Origin: Cellulosimicrobium protaetiae
GTDB lineage: Bacteria > Actinomycetota > Actinomycetes > Actinomycetales > Cellulomonadaceae
Length of the DNA: 64,000 nt
Assembly: GCF_009708005.2 (NCBI RefSeq)
Contig: NZ_CP052757.1
Location: 1,922,001-1,986,000, forward strand
Direction: 5' to 3'
The notes under the pieces were generated by a model, which searched no databases, had not been told where the DNA came from, and was given only the letters and a program-made list of their open reading frames with translations. Every line of letters starts with the position of its first letter. Within the stretch, counting starts at the first letter, position 1. The translations under genes and the position numbers were made by a program. Below, piece after piece: positions 49,439 to 58,387 of the stretch.

Positions 49439-52400
49439 CTACCCGCAGGTCGTGGCGTCGTACGGCGCGTCGAGCGTCGTCGTCGCGCCGTCGCCCGCGG
49501 TGACGGTGACGGTCGCGGTGCCCGCCGGGACCGCCGTCGTGCGTGACGCGAACGACTGGTACGCGCTCGCGCCCGGAGCGACGGCCGCGACGGTCTTGCT
49601 GCCGTACGGCGTGGTGAGGGTGATGCCGACCGGTGCGCCGCCGTCGTTCGTCGCGCGGACCGCGACGTACGCCTTCCCGGCGAGGCAGCGTGCCGAGGCC
49701 TCGACCGAGACCGACGGGCCGCCGTCGCGCGACTGCGCGAAGAGCCAGTCGAGGACGACCGGGTTCGAGTAGGTCGGGATCCACGACGAGTGCGGGTACG
49801 CCAGCCGGTCCGGTGTGCCCGTCGTGCCGGGCGAGTACGCGGTGTGGAGCACCTCGCTACCGCGGGCTCGCGCGTCGTCCCACAGCGACTGTGCTTGCGC
49901 AGCCGCCTTGTCGCGCGGGAGGTTGCCGGCCCACTCGCCACGCGTCACGACGGCGCCCGCGCGCTCGAGACCCTCGAGGGCCGTGAGGGTGAGGCCGTAC
50001 GGCGCCGTCGGGTCGTCGATCGCGTGGTGCACCCAGACCGGCAGGTCGGTGATCTGCGCCGTGAGGTCGGCCGACTCGCCGCCCGCGACGAGCAGCGCTC
50101 CCGCGAACAGGTCGCCGTCCTCGGTGAGCAGCGGCCAGCTCGCGCGCGACCCGCGCGAGAGCCCCGTGAGGTACACGCGGTCGGGGTCGACCGGGTAGCG
50201 GTCGACCAGGTCCTCGACCATCCCGACGAGCGCCTCGCGCCCGGAGGGCGTGAGCCAGTCCTGGTCGGGGGCGCGCTGCGGCGACAGGACGAACGCCGGA
50301 TCGCTCGCCTGGCGCTCGGGCGCGGCGAACGCGACCGAGAGCTGGTTGCCGAGGAGCTGGACGGCGTTGTCGGTGCCGGTCTCGCCCGTGCCGTGGAGCG
50401 TGAGCACGAGCGGGTAGAGCGTGTCGTCGTCGGGCGACTCACGGTACGCGTGCGGCGTGAAGAGCCGGTACCGGAACGCGTCGCCCGGTCCGTCCCACGT
50501 CCCGGCCTCGTACTCGTCGACGACGGGCGTGTCGACCGCCGACGCCCCGACCGGGCCGTCGGACGCGGGCACGGTCGTCCCGCCGACGCTCACGTCGGCG
50601 ACCTGCGTCACCGAGTACGCGGCGGCCAGGTCGTAGGTCTGCGTCGTCCCGGAGTAGAACGTCCCGGCCGCGTTGGCGTCGGACGTGTCGAGCTCGAGGA
50701 CGACCCACTCGCCCGGCGCGGGCTCCTGCCCGGGCGAGCTGGCGCCGTCGGGCCCTGCGGCCGTGAAGGCCCGGACCACGGTGCGCGGGCCGTCCGACGA
50801 CGTTCCCGGCGTCGGGCCGTCGAGGTCCGCCCGGACGGCGAACGCCGCGGGGTCGAGCTCGCCCGCGGGCAGCGGCGCGGAGTAGCGCACCGCGAGCGCG
50901 GCCACCTCGTACCCGTGCGGGTTCACGACGCCGACGACGCGCGCGTCGGTGACCCGGGGCGTCGCGGTGTTGTCGCGCGTCGTGAACCGCGGCAGGCCCG
51001 CGGCACCGATGCTGTGCTCGTAGAACGTCGCCATGGCCTGCGGCGTGTTGTAGTTCCACGTCCGCACGCCCCACGGCATGGTGAGCGACCAGTCGGGCTG
51101 GGCCGCGATCTCGTCCTGCGTCGGGAAGACGAACGCCTCGCCGACGATCATCGGCTTGCCGTCGCGCTGCGCGATGCGCTGCGCCTGCTCGTAGTGCCTC
51201 GGCGCGTAGCCCTCGACGTCGTAGAAGTCGACGGAGAGCACGTCGTAGTAGTCCGCGCCGGGGCTGAAGCTCGACCAGTCGTTGGCGTCGTACTCGGGCA
51301 GCCCGCCCTCGAGGCCCTCGTAGCGGTCGAACTTGGCGTCGCCGTCGGCGAAGCCGTAGTCGTCGGGCAGGTCCTGGACGTTCCAGACCCACACGATGTT
51401 CGACAGGCCCTTCTCCTGCTCGAGGTAGTCGTGGACCATCCGGTACAGCCCGGCGCTGCCGTCGAGCCCGGGCCGCCCTCCCCACCAGAACACGTGCTGG
51501 TTCATCTCGTGGAACGGACGCAGCATGACCGTCACGCCCGCGTCCTCGAGCGGCTGGAGCAGGCGCGCGTACTCGTCCAGGCGCAGCTTCCAGTTCTCGT
51601 TGAGCGGCGTCCCGTCCGTGAGCAGCTCGTCCCACTGGTCCTCGTAGAGGAACGAGTAGATCCGGTTGGGGCTCGGGAGCGTCTCGTGCGCCTGGTCGCC
51701 GCCCCAGTTGCCCTGCACCTCCTGCGCGACGGTGTACTGCGGGGGCGAGACGTGGAACATGATCTGCACGAGGTTGCCCGCGTCCCACTGGCGGCGGACC
51801 TCGTCGATCATGTTCTCGCGGTAGGGGACCGTCTGGCCGGTGAGGAAGTCCGCGCTGTACAGCGCCGGGTAGGCGCCGAACTCGTTCGCGACGCGCTGGT
51901 GCAGCACGTCGTTCGCCGCGGGGTTGGCGTACGACTGGTCGTGGTGCATCGCGGAGAGCATCCCGGTGCCGGTGATCGCGTCGAGGTAGTCGACGACGTC
52001 GACCGGCGCGGGCAGGTCGGTCACCTCGATCTCGAGGTGCGTGTCGACGTCGACGGCGAACGTCGTGCCCGCGCCGCCGTCCTCGGCAGGGACGAAGAGC
52101 CGCACCTGGTGGAGGTCGACGCCGACCGTGCCCTCGGCGCGGAAGTCACCCTTGGGCTCGGGGCGGGTCGCGTCGCGCAGGACCGCCAGGTCGTCGGAGG
52201 TCCACGTCGCCTGGACGACGCGCGTGCCGTCGGGCACGACGGCGTGCTCGGCGAGCAGCGTCAGGAGGTTCCCGGCGCCGTCGGTGCGCAGCTCCGTCGC
52301 GAGGAACGTCACCTCCGGGACCGGCGGTGCGACGTCGAACAGCAGGTCGATCTCGTCGACCACGATGGTGCCTCCCGTCCCCGGCCCGACCTGGTTGACG

Positions 52401-52990
52401 TAGAGCGCGAACGAGGCGATCCCGCTCGTACGCAGGGTGCCGGTGCCGGACTTGGGGCGGAAGTCCTCGACCGGGACGCGCACGCGCTGCGGCGCGGTGG
52501 ACGTCGCGTCGAACCCCGCGACGTCGTTCAGGTGCGCCTCGAACGACGCGCCGTCGGAGAGCTGCAGCAGCACGTCCTGACCGGGCGTGCCGTTCGTGAT
52601 CCACAGCTCGACCGCCCGCAGGCCGGGCCAGTACCCGTCGACCGCGCGCGAGCGACCCGAGTAGCCGTTGGTGAACGCGTAGTCGAACCGCATCGCGGAA
52701 CCGAGGTCCTCGCCCTCGGTACCGAACGGCGAGTCGACGAGCGTCGCCGTGTTCGCGCCACCGTTCGTGTTGCGGGAGTACAGCGACGACAGCGCGGCAT
52801 CGTCCGCGTAGCCGTCGAAGTCGTCGAGGGTCACGACGACGGGCCCGTCATCGGGCGGGTCGGCGGCCGCGGCCTCCGCGGCCGGTCCCGGGGAGGACCA
52901 CGCGGGCGTCGCCGCGAGCGTGAGCGTCGCGAGGAGCGACAGCGCCGCCGCAGCGGCTGTGGCGCACCGACGTGAGCGTCGTCGGGACAT
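49439..52990 (-). CDS. Secreted GH26 mannanase fused to a carbohydrate esterase
   Basis: An 1183-aa secreted protein. The signal peptide covers residues ~1-32, and a carbohydrate-binding module (~52-220) is followed by a ~100-residue linker domain. The GH26 barrel is at ~330-665, with acid/base Glu495 in RPFHEMN and nucleophile Glu618 in IVGEAF. An Ig-like domain (~680-820) and an alpha/beta-hydrolase esterase (~830-1088) follow, the latter with oxyanion HGTGETG, Ser945 in TGLSRGS, Asp in HAIDDPTAP and His1067 in YPHSSW. The last ~90 residues match the GH5 protein's tail. It probably cuts and deacetylates acetylated mannan. The ATG follows GAAGGAG. Confidence 0.9.
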   Translation of the reverse strand: MSRRRSRRCATAAAAALSLLATLTLAATPAWSSPGPAAEAAAADPPDDGPVVVTLDDFDGYADDAALSSLYSRNTNGGANTATLVDSPFGTEGEDLGSAMRFDYAFTNGYSGRSRAVDGYWPGLRAVELWITNGTPGQDVLLQLSDGASFEAHLNDVAGFDATSTAPQRVRVPVEDFRPKSGTGTLRTSGIASFALYVNQVGPGTGGTIVVDEIDLLFDVAPPVPEVTFLATELRTDGAGNLLTLLAEHAVVPDGTRVVQATWTSDDLAVLRDATRPEPKGDFRAEGTVGVDLHQVRLFVPAEDGGAGTTFAVDVDTHLEIEVTDLPAPVDVVDYLDAITGTGMLSAMHHDQSYANPAANDVLHQRVANEFGAYPALYSADFLTGQTVPYRENMIDEVRRQWDAGNLVQIMFHVSPPQYTVAQEVQGNWGGDQAHETLPSPNRIYSFLYEDQWDELLTDGTPLNENWKLRLDEYARLLQPLEDAGVTVMLRPFHEMNQHVFWWGGRPGLDGSAGLYRMVHDYLEQEKGLSNIVWVWNVQDLPDDYGFADGDAKFDRYEGLEGGLPEYDANDWSSFSPGADYYDVLSVDFYDVEGYAPRHYEQAQRIAQRDGKPMIVGEAFVFPTQDEIAAQPDWSLTMPWGVRTWNYNTPQAMATFYEHSIGAAGLPRFTTRDNTATPRVTDARVVGVVNPHGYEVAALAVRYSAPLPAGELDPAAFAVRADLDGPTPGTSSDGPRTVVRAFTAAGPDGASSPGQEPAPGEWVVLELDTSDANAAGTFYSGTTQTYDLAAAYSVTQVADVSVGGTTVPASDGPVGASAVDTPVVDEYEAGTWDGPGDAFRYRLFTPHAYRESPDDDTLYPLVLTLHGTGETGTDNAVQLLGNQLSVAFAAPERQASDPAFVLSPQRAPDQDWLTPSGREALVGMVEDLVDRYPVDPDRVYLTGLSRGSRASWPLLTEDGDLFAGALLVAGGESADLTAQITDLPVWVHHAIDDPTAPYGLTLTALEGLERAGAVVTRGEWAGNLPRDKAAAQAQSLWDDARARGSEVLHTAYSPGTTGTPDRLAYPHSSWIPTYSNPVVLDWLFAQSRDGGPSVSVEASARCLAGKAYVAVRATNDGGAPVGITLTTPYGSKTVAAVAPGASAYQSFASRTTAVPAGTATVTVTAGDGATTTLDAPYDATTCG

Positions 52991-53032
52991 GGAGGACTCC
53001 TTCGTCCGGTGGAAGATGCGCTGACCCAGCGG

Positions 53033-53075
53033 ACGCTAGAGCCTGCTCGAGGCATATGTCAACGTTGACATATGC
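53033..53075 (-). promoter_or_regulatory. Promoter and perfect LacI-type operator of the GH26-esterase gene
   Basis: A perfect 24-bp palindrome at 53052-53075 is centred on TGTCAACGTTGACA. On the minus strand its TTGACA half doubles as a -35 box, 18 bases from TAGCGT (plus coordinates 53033-53038). A bound repressor would cover the -35. The sequence is AT-rich against its surroundings. Confidence 0.85.
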
Positions 53076-53159
53076 TTCACGCCGGATGAGGGATTCGGCA
53101 CGAAATACCGACCGGCATCGTTGATTCATCCCTCCTGTCAACGCCGACAAGCATCGCTG

Positions 53160-53565
53160 CTGCAGTAGAACCCCGGTCGCGCGGAGCAGAACCCTGGTCG
53201 CGCGGAGCAGAACCCTGGTCGCGCGAGGTAGAACCCAGGTCGCGCGAAGTAGAACCGTGGTTGCGCGAGGTAGAACCGTGGTCGCGCGAAGTTGAACGTC
53301 GTCGTGCCCGACGGCGATCGGTCGCCGGCACTCGTGGGGTCGCCGCCCGAGGTGGTCGAGCCAGCGAAGGGCGGATGGTCGGCCAGAGCGGCGAGGCGCT
53401 GGGGCCGACGAAGTCACCCCGACCACCCAGGCGGACCGCGCGCCGTCGGGCACGAAGCGACCAGGGCTCTACCTCGCGCGACCACGGTTCTACCTCGCGC
53501 GACCACGGTTGTACCTCGGCAGACCGGGGTTCTACCTCAGGAGACCGGGGTTCTCCTTCGGCGGA
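53160..53565. repeat. 21-bp repeat element, locus C: 7 forward and 5 inverted units around a core
   Basis: Forward boxes start at 53166, 53187, 53208, 53229, 53250, 53271 and 53292, all exactly 21 bases apart. Inverted boxes end at 53471, 53492, 53513, 53534 and 53555, again 21 apart. The 148-bp core between them starts TGCCCGACG (53305-53313) and ends CGTCGGGCA (53444-53452), as at locus B, and the sequence next to each end is also shared with B. It fills most of the 584-base gap between the GH26-esterase promoter and the lacI stop, ending about 10 bases from that stop codon. Confidence 0.92.
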
Positions 53566-53574
53566 CGCTGGGCG

Positions 53575-54582
53575 TTATCGCGGGGGGCGTTCGCCGGAGC
53601 CGCGGGGGACGAGGTGGGTGGGGATGCGGACGTGGACCGGTGCGCCCTGCGGGTCGGCGAGCCGCTCGAGGACGCGTCGTGCGGCGGCGCGGCCGATCTC
53701 GCGCGTGTCGTAGGCGACCACGCTGAAGCCGAGCGCGTCGGCGAGGTCGAAGTCGTCGAACCCGAGGTACGCCAGGTCGTCCCGGGCGGGGCCGAGCGCG
53801 CGGACGAGCGCCGCGCTCGCGCGGTTGTTCCCGGTGACGATCGCGGTCGGGGGGTCGGGCTGGTCGAAGACGTCCAGCACCGCGGCCTCGGTGCTGCGGC
53901 CGCCGGCGTCGTCGAGTCGTTCCCACGCGGACGTGTCCGTGACGCCGACCTCGCGCAGCGCCTCCCGGTAGCCGGCGAGGCGTTCGGCGTGCGTGTACAG
54001 GTCCGCCGGGCTGCAGACGAACGCGACGCGGCGGTGGCCGATCCGCGTGAGCGCCCGGACCGCCTCCGCGGTGCCCTCCCGGTTGTCGAGGACGACCGAG
54101 TCGGCGAGGAGGTTGTGCGCGGGGCGGTCGATCGTCACGACGGGCGTGCCGAGCCGCCGCTCGCTCTCGAGGTAGGACTGGTCCTGGGCGATCGGGACGA
54201 GGACGAGCGCGCGGACGCGCTGGGCGAGCAACGTCCCGGCGACACGCTCCTCCTCGGCGGGGTCGTCCTCGGTCGCCGTGAGCACCATCGTCAGACCGTG
54301 CTGCGCGAGCTCGCGCTCCATGCCGGCGGCGACCTGGAAGTAGAACGGGTTGGTGAGGTCGCCGAGCACGAACCCGACGGCGGACGAGACCCCGCCGTGG
54401 CGGAGGTCGCGCGCGAGGAGGTTGGGGCGGAAGCTCAGGCGCGCGGCGGCCTCCTCGATGCGGCGCCGGGTGTCGGGGGAGACGTTGGTGCTGCCGTCGT
54501 AGACCCGGGAGACGGTCTTGGCGCTCACCCCGGCGAGCCGCGCGACGTCGGCCAGAGTGGCTCGTTGCTGCGGCTTCTGCAC
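53575..54582 (-). CDS. LacI-family transcriptional regulator (mannan locus, first)
   Basis: A 335-aa regulator with helix-turn-helix and hinge (LADVARLAGVSAKTVSRVYDG, RPNLLARDLRHGG) and a ribose-binding-protein-like effector domain (VGFVLGDLTNPFYFQVAAGMERELAQHG). The GTG start faces the second lacI across a 155-base divergent gap. It lies directly upstream of the GH26-esterase gene on the same strand, so it is the best candidate to bind the TGTCAACGTTGACA operators. That assignment is inferred from position. Confidence 0.92.
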   Translation of the reverse strand: MQKPQQRATLADVARLAGVSAKTVSRVYDGSTNVSPDTRRRIEEAAARLSFRPNLLARDLRHGGVSSAVGFVLGDLTNPFYFQVAAGMERELAQHGLTMVLTATEDDPAEEERVAGTLLAQRVRALVLVPIAQDQSYLESERRLGTPVVTIDRPAHNLLADSVVLDNREGTAEAVRALTRIGHRRVAFVCSPADLYTHAERLAGYREALREVGVTDTSAWERLDDAGGRSTEAAVLDVFDQPDPPTAIVTGNNRASAALVRALGPARDDLAYLGFDDFDLADALGFSVVAYDTREIGRAAARRVLERLADPQGAPVHVRIPTHLVPRGSGERPPR

Positions 54583-54671
54583 GGGCCGACCCTAGCAGCG
54601 GCCAGGTGGTCGAGCGGTCGGGCGCGGCGGCGTCGCCCGGTCGCCACGACGGCCCTCCGGGCCCCCAGCAG

Positions 54672-54700
54672 TTGACAGGTGAAGCGCTTCAGTGCAGCGT
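54672..54700 (+). promoter_or_regulatory. Candidate promoter and operator of the second lacI
   Basis: TTGACA (54672-54677) and CAGCGT (54695-54700) are 17 bases apart, and the palindrome GAAGCGCTTC (54681-54690) sits in the spacer. The -10 is weak. This is the same operator core as at 17202-17239, so regulators of the two sugar loci may recognise similar sites. Confidence 0.6.
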
Positions 54701-54737
54701 GTGGCCGACGACGTCCCGACGACGAGGAGTGCGCACC

Positions 54738-55757
54738 ATGGCCCGGATCACGATCGCGGACATCGCCCGGCGGGCCGGTGTGTCCACGGGTGCCGTGTCG
54801 TACGCGCTGAACAACCGCCCGGGGGTGTCGGCCGAGACGCGCTCGCGCATCCTCGGGGTCGCGGCGGAGCTGGGCTGGGAACCGAGCTCCGCGGCACGCT
54901 CGCTCTCGGGGGCGCGCACGGAGACCGTGGGTCTCGTGCTCGCGCGCGACCCCAGCACGCTCGGTTTCGAGTCGTTCTACATGCAGTTCATCGCAGGGAT
55001 CGAGTCCGAGCTCGCCGCGCGCTCGTACGGGCTGCTCCTCCAGGTGGTCCCGGACCTCGACGCCGAGCTGCGCGCCTACCGCAAGTGGCGCGCGGCGCGT
55101 CGGGTCGACGGCGTCGTGACGGTCGACCTGCGCCTCGACGACCCGCGCGTGGCCTGGCTGTCCGAGCCGGACGCGATCCCCGCCGTCGTGGTGGGCGACC
55201 CGGCGCTCGCGGGCAACCTCACGAACGTCTGGACCGACGACGCCTCGGCGATGCGCGAGTCGGTCCGCTACCTGCACACCGTGGGCCACCGGCGGATCGC
55301 GCGCGTCGCGGGCGTCACGAGCTTCGGCCACACGCACATCCGCGACGAGGCGTTCCGTGCGGAGACCGCTCGGCTCGACGTGCAGGGCCAGATCGCGCGG
55401 ACCGACTACACCGCCGACCAGGGGGCGAGCGCGACGCGCACGCTGCTCACGGGTACCGAGCGGCCGTCGGCGATCATCTACGACAACGACGTCATGGCCC
55501 TCGCGGGCCTCGGGGTGGCGAGCGAGCTGGGCGTCCGCGTCCCCGCGGACCTGTCGATCGTCGCCTGGGACGACTCGCCGCTCTGCCAGGCGACGTACCC
55601 GCGGCTGTCGGCCCTGAGCCACGACGTGACGAGCTTCGGGGCACACGTGGCACGACGGCTGTTCGACCGCATCGACGGCCGGACGGGCGGGAGCTTCCTC
55701 GACTCCACGCCGACGCTCCGTCCGCGGGGGACGACCGCGCGCCACGCCGAGGGCTGA
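54738..55757 (+). CDS. LacI-family transcriptional regulator (mannan locus, second)
   Basis: A 339-aa regulator. DNA-binding residues are in ITIADIARRAGVSTGAVSYALNN and SSAARSLSGART, and the effector domain follows (LVLARDPSTLGFESFYMQFIAGIESEL). The ATG follows GACGAGGAGT. It precedes the binding protein, two permeases and GH2 gene on the same strand, and GAAGCGCTTC lies in its promoter, so it probably autoregulates and controls the importer in response to manno-oligosaccharides (inferred). Confidence 0.92.
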   Translation: MARITIADIARRAGVSTGAVSYALNNRPGVSAETRSRILGVAAELGWEPSSAARSLSGARTETVGLVLARDPSTLGFESFYMQFIAGIESELAARSYGLLLQVVPDLDAELRAYRKWRAARRVDGVVTVDLRLDDPRVAWLSEPDAIPAVVVGDPALAGNLTNVWTDDASAMRESVRYLHTVGHRRIARVAGVTSFGHTHIRDEAFRAETARLDVQGQIARTDYTADQGASATRTLLTGTERPSAIIYDNDVMALAGLGVASELGVRVPADLSIVAWDDSPLCQATYPRLSALSHDVTSFGAHVARRLFDRIDGRTGGSFLDSTPTLRPRGTTARHAEG

Positions 55758-55819
55758 GGCCCTGGTCCGGGGGCGTCGCGCTCCTGCGGGGCCGGCGGCG
55801 GCGCACCGTCCGACGGCCG

Positions 55820-55989
55820 TGATCGAACCGTGATCGATGACCGTTGACTTATGCGAACTTAACCGCTTCACTCATCTTCATCGACGCCGGAGTTCATCAT
55901 CCGGTGCACCAGACGGCCGAACGGCTTAAGCGCTGTATCCGCATCGGGGCGGCGCGCACTGTCAACGACGACGAGAATGAGGGATCGAG
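55820..55989 (+). promoter_or_regulatory. Control region of the mannan ABC importer
   Basis: The 232-base gap after lacI contains a repeated CGTGATCGA (around 55818-55837), TTGACT (55844-55849), AACCGCTTCAC (55861-55871), CTTAAGCGCTG (55925-55935) and ACTGTCAACGACG (~55959-55971, half of the mannan operator). This suggests control by both LacI-type sites. A convincing -10 was not found. Confidence 0.5.
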
Positions 55990-57300
55990 ATGGCGAAGAG
56001 GCACATCCTTGCCACGAGCACGGCCGCGGCCATGGTGCTCGTGCTGGGGGCCTGCTCCGGCGGCTCCAACGGCGGGGGCGACGGAGACGGGGACGGGCCG
56101 TCGGGCACGATCACCGTCCTGACCAACCGCACGGACATCGTGGACACCGTGCTCCAGGACTACGTGACCGAGTTCCAGCAGACCTACCCGGATGTCGACG
56201 TCGAGTTCGAGGCTGTGACCGACTACGAGGGCGACGTCTCGATCCGTCTCAACTCCGGCGACTACGGCGACGTCCTGCTCATCCCGAACACGGTCGACGC
56301 GGACCAGCTCTCGACCTTCTTCGAGCCCTTGGGCTCGGTCGACGAGCTCGGCGACAAGTACCGCTTCATCCACGACAAGGCCTACGACGGCCAGGTCTAC
56401 GGCCTCGCGACGTTCGGGACCGCGATGGGCTACGTGCTCAACAAGCCGGTCTGGGAGGAGGCGGGGATCACCGAGCCGCCCGCGACACCCGAGGAGTTCC
56501 TCGACGCGCTGGAGGCGATCAAGGAGACCTCGCCCGACACCGTCCCGTACTACACGAACTACGCGGACGGCTGGCCGCTCACGCAGTGGCAGTCCAACCA
56601 GGGCTCCATCGACGGTCCGGAGGCCGTGAACCTGCGCACCGAGCAGGACGCGCCGTGGACCGAGGGCGAGGAGCAGTACGCGATCGACTCGCTCCTGTAC
56701 GACGTCGTGGAGGCCGGCCTCTCCGAGCCCGACCCGACCACGACGAACTGGGAGGAGTCCAAGAACCTCGTCGGCACCGGCCAGGTCGCGAGCATGGTGC
56801 TCGGCTCGTGGGCCGTGACGCAGATGCAGGACGCCGCGGAGGCCGCGGGCAACCCCCGCGAGGACATCGGGTTCTGGCCGATGCCGTGGCAGACGGACGG
56901 CGCGTTCCACACCACCGTCGGCGCCGACTACAAGATCGCGATCTCCAAGCACTCGGAGAACAAGGAGGCCGCCGAGGCGTGGCTGTACTGGTTCCTCGAC
57001 GAGTCGGGCTTCGCCGCGAGCCAGGGCGGGCTCGCGCCGCAGGTGGACGGCGAGTCGCCGGAGATCCTCGCCGACTTCGAGACGTTCGGCGTCGAGGAGG
57101 TCGAGATCGCCCCGGCCCCGGAGGGTGAGGAGAACCTCCTGGCCGACATCTACAACACCGCGGAGATCGACCTCAACGGCGACCAGTTCCGACGCCAGTA
57201 CATCGACGTCGCGCGCGGCGCGGCGGACGGCGACAAGGCGTCGTTCTTCGCCGACCTCAACGACCGCTGGGCGACGGCCCGCGCCGAGGTCGTCGGCTGA
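55990..57300 (+). CDS. ABC sugar-binding lipoprotein (mannan locus)
   Basis: A 436-aa CUT1-type extracellular binding protein. The lipidated residue is Cys22 (LVLGAC), followed by a Gly/Asp linker and the binding fold (TITVLTNRTDIVD, FGTAMGYVLNKPVWEEAGI, MVLGSWAVTQM). It heads the ABC-GH2 operon. Neighbouring mannanases and beta-mannosidase indicate manno-oligosaccharides as the ligand, which is an inference. It is not closely similar to the binding protein at 18408 outside the shared fold. Confidence 0.93.
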   Translation: MAKRHILATSTAAAMVLVLGACSGGSNGGGDGDGDGPSGTITVLTNRTDIVDTVLQDYVTEFQQTYPDVDVEFEAVTDYEGDVSIRLNSGDYGDVLLIPNTVDADQLSTFFEPLGSVDELGDKYRFIHDKAYDGQVYGLATFGTAMGYVLNKPVWEEAGITEPPATPEEFLDALEAIKETSPDTVPYYTNYADGWPLTQWQSNQGSIDGPEAVNLRTEQDAPWTEGEEQYAIDSLLYDVVEAGLSEPDPTTTNWEESKNLVGTGQVASMVLGSWAVTQMQDAAEAAGNPREDIGFWPMPWQTDGAFHTTVGADYKIAISKHSENKEAAEAWLYWFLDESGFAASQGGLAPQVDGESPEILADFETFGVEEVEIAPAPEGEENLLADIYNTAEIDLNGDQFRRQYIDVARGAADGDKASFFADLNDRWATARAEVVG

Positions 57301-57308
57301 CGAGGCGA

Positions 57309-57338
57309 GCGGCCGCGTGCCCGACGGTGCGCGGCCGC
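57309..57338 (+). terminator. Hairpin between the binding-protein gene and its permeases (mannan locus)
   Basis: GCGGCCGCG (57309-57317) pairs exactly with CGCGGCCGC (57330-57338) around a 12-base loop, 8 bases after the stop. No T-run follows. It occupies the same position as the hairpin after the other binding-protein gene and may limit read-through or protect the upstream mRNA. Confidence 0.65.
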
Positions 57339-57427
57339 CCCGCCCGGGGCGTGGCCGCCCTCGGCACGAGCCTCGCCGGCCCCGGCGAGCGACGACCCAG
57401 CGAGCACGAACGAAGGAGGCGACTGCG

Positions 57428-58387
57428 ATGGCCGCGGTCACCGGACCAGCCGGTGCGCTCGGAGCGACGCGCCCGGCACGCCTGAGGGGACGACGACGTC
57501 CCGCACCGGGCGGGGGAGCGACCAAGGGCGGGTGGCGGGTCACGCCGTGGCTCTTCCTGCTCGTCCCCGTGGGCATGCTGCTGCTATTCACCTACGTCCC
57601 CGTGGCGAACATGGTGTGGTACAGCTTCACGTCCTGGGACGGGCTCGACCCCGTCAAGGAGCCCGTCGGCTGGAAGAACTACGTCGAGATCTTCACGCGA
57701 CCCGAGATCTTCCGCGTGTTCCTCGTGAGCCTGTACTACCTCGTGGGCGCGGCCGTGCAGCTCGTCCTCGCGCTGTACTTCGCGACGATCCTCAGCTTCA
57801 GCACCCGCTTCCGGAACTGGTTCAAGGGGATCATCTTCTTCCCCTACCTCATCAACGGGGTCGCGATCGGGCTCGTCTTCCTCTACTTCTTCCGGCCCGG
57901 CGGAACCCTCGACGCGTTCCTCGCCGCGTTCGGGTTCACGGGCCCGCCGCTGTGGCTCGGCGACCCGTCGCTCGTCAACGTCTCGCTCGCCGCGACGAGC
58001 GTGTGGCGCTACATGGGCCTGAACTTCGTGCTCTTCCTCGGGGCGATCCAGTCGATCCCGAACGAGCTCTACGAGGCGGCCGACCTCGACGGCGCGAACG
58101 CCTGGCAGAAGTTCCGCTTCATCATCGCCCCCGGGATCCGCCAGATCATCGGGCTGTCGGTGATCCTCGCGGTGTCCGGAGCGCTGTCGGTGTTCGAGAT
58201 GCCCTTCATCATGACGGGCGGCGCGAACGGGTCGGAGACGTTCGTCATCCAGACCGTCAACACGGCCTTCACGTTCTCGAAGGTCGGCCTCGCGTCCGCG
58301 ATGGCCGTCGTCCTGCTCATCATCGTCCTGTTCATCTCCTGGGTGCAGCGACGCATCGTCCCCGACGAGAGAGGTGACCTCGTATGA
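57428..58387 (+). CDS. Sugar ABC transporter permease, MalF type (mannan locus)
   Basis: A 319-aa permease with a ~40-residue basic N-terminal tail and six helices. The EAA loop is LYEAADLDGANAWQKFRFIIAP. The ATG follows GAAGGAGG. It overlaps the second permease by ATGA, so the pair is translationally coupled. Confidence 0.94.
   Translation: MAAVTGPAGALGATRPARLRGRRRPAPGGGATKGGWRVTPWLFLLVPVGMLLLFTYVPVANMVWYSFTSWDGLDPVKEPVGWKNYVEIFTRPEIFRVFLVSLYYLVGAAVQLVLALYFATILSFSTRFRNWFKGIIFFPYLINGVAIGLVFLYFFRPGGTLDAFLAAFGFTGPPLWLGDPSLVNVSLAATSVWRYMGLNFVLFLGAIQSIPNELYEAADLDGANAWQKFRFIIAPGIRQIIGLSVILAVSGALSVFEMPFIMTGGANGSETFVIQTVNTAFTFSKVGLASAMAVVLLIIVLFISWVQRRIVPDERGDLV

Noticed and set aside
53160-53565. 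CRISPR array
   Set aside because: Units are directly adjacent with no unique spacers, the array inverts halfway, and no cas genes are nearby.
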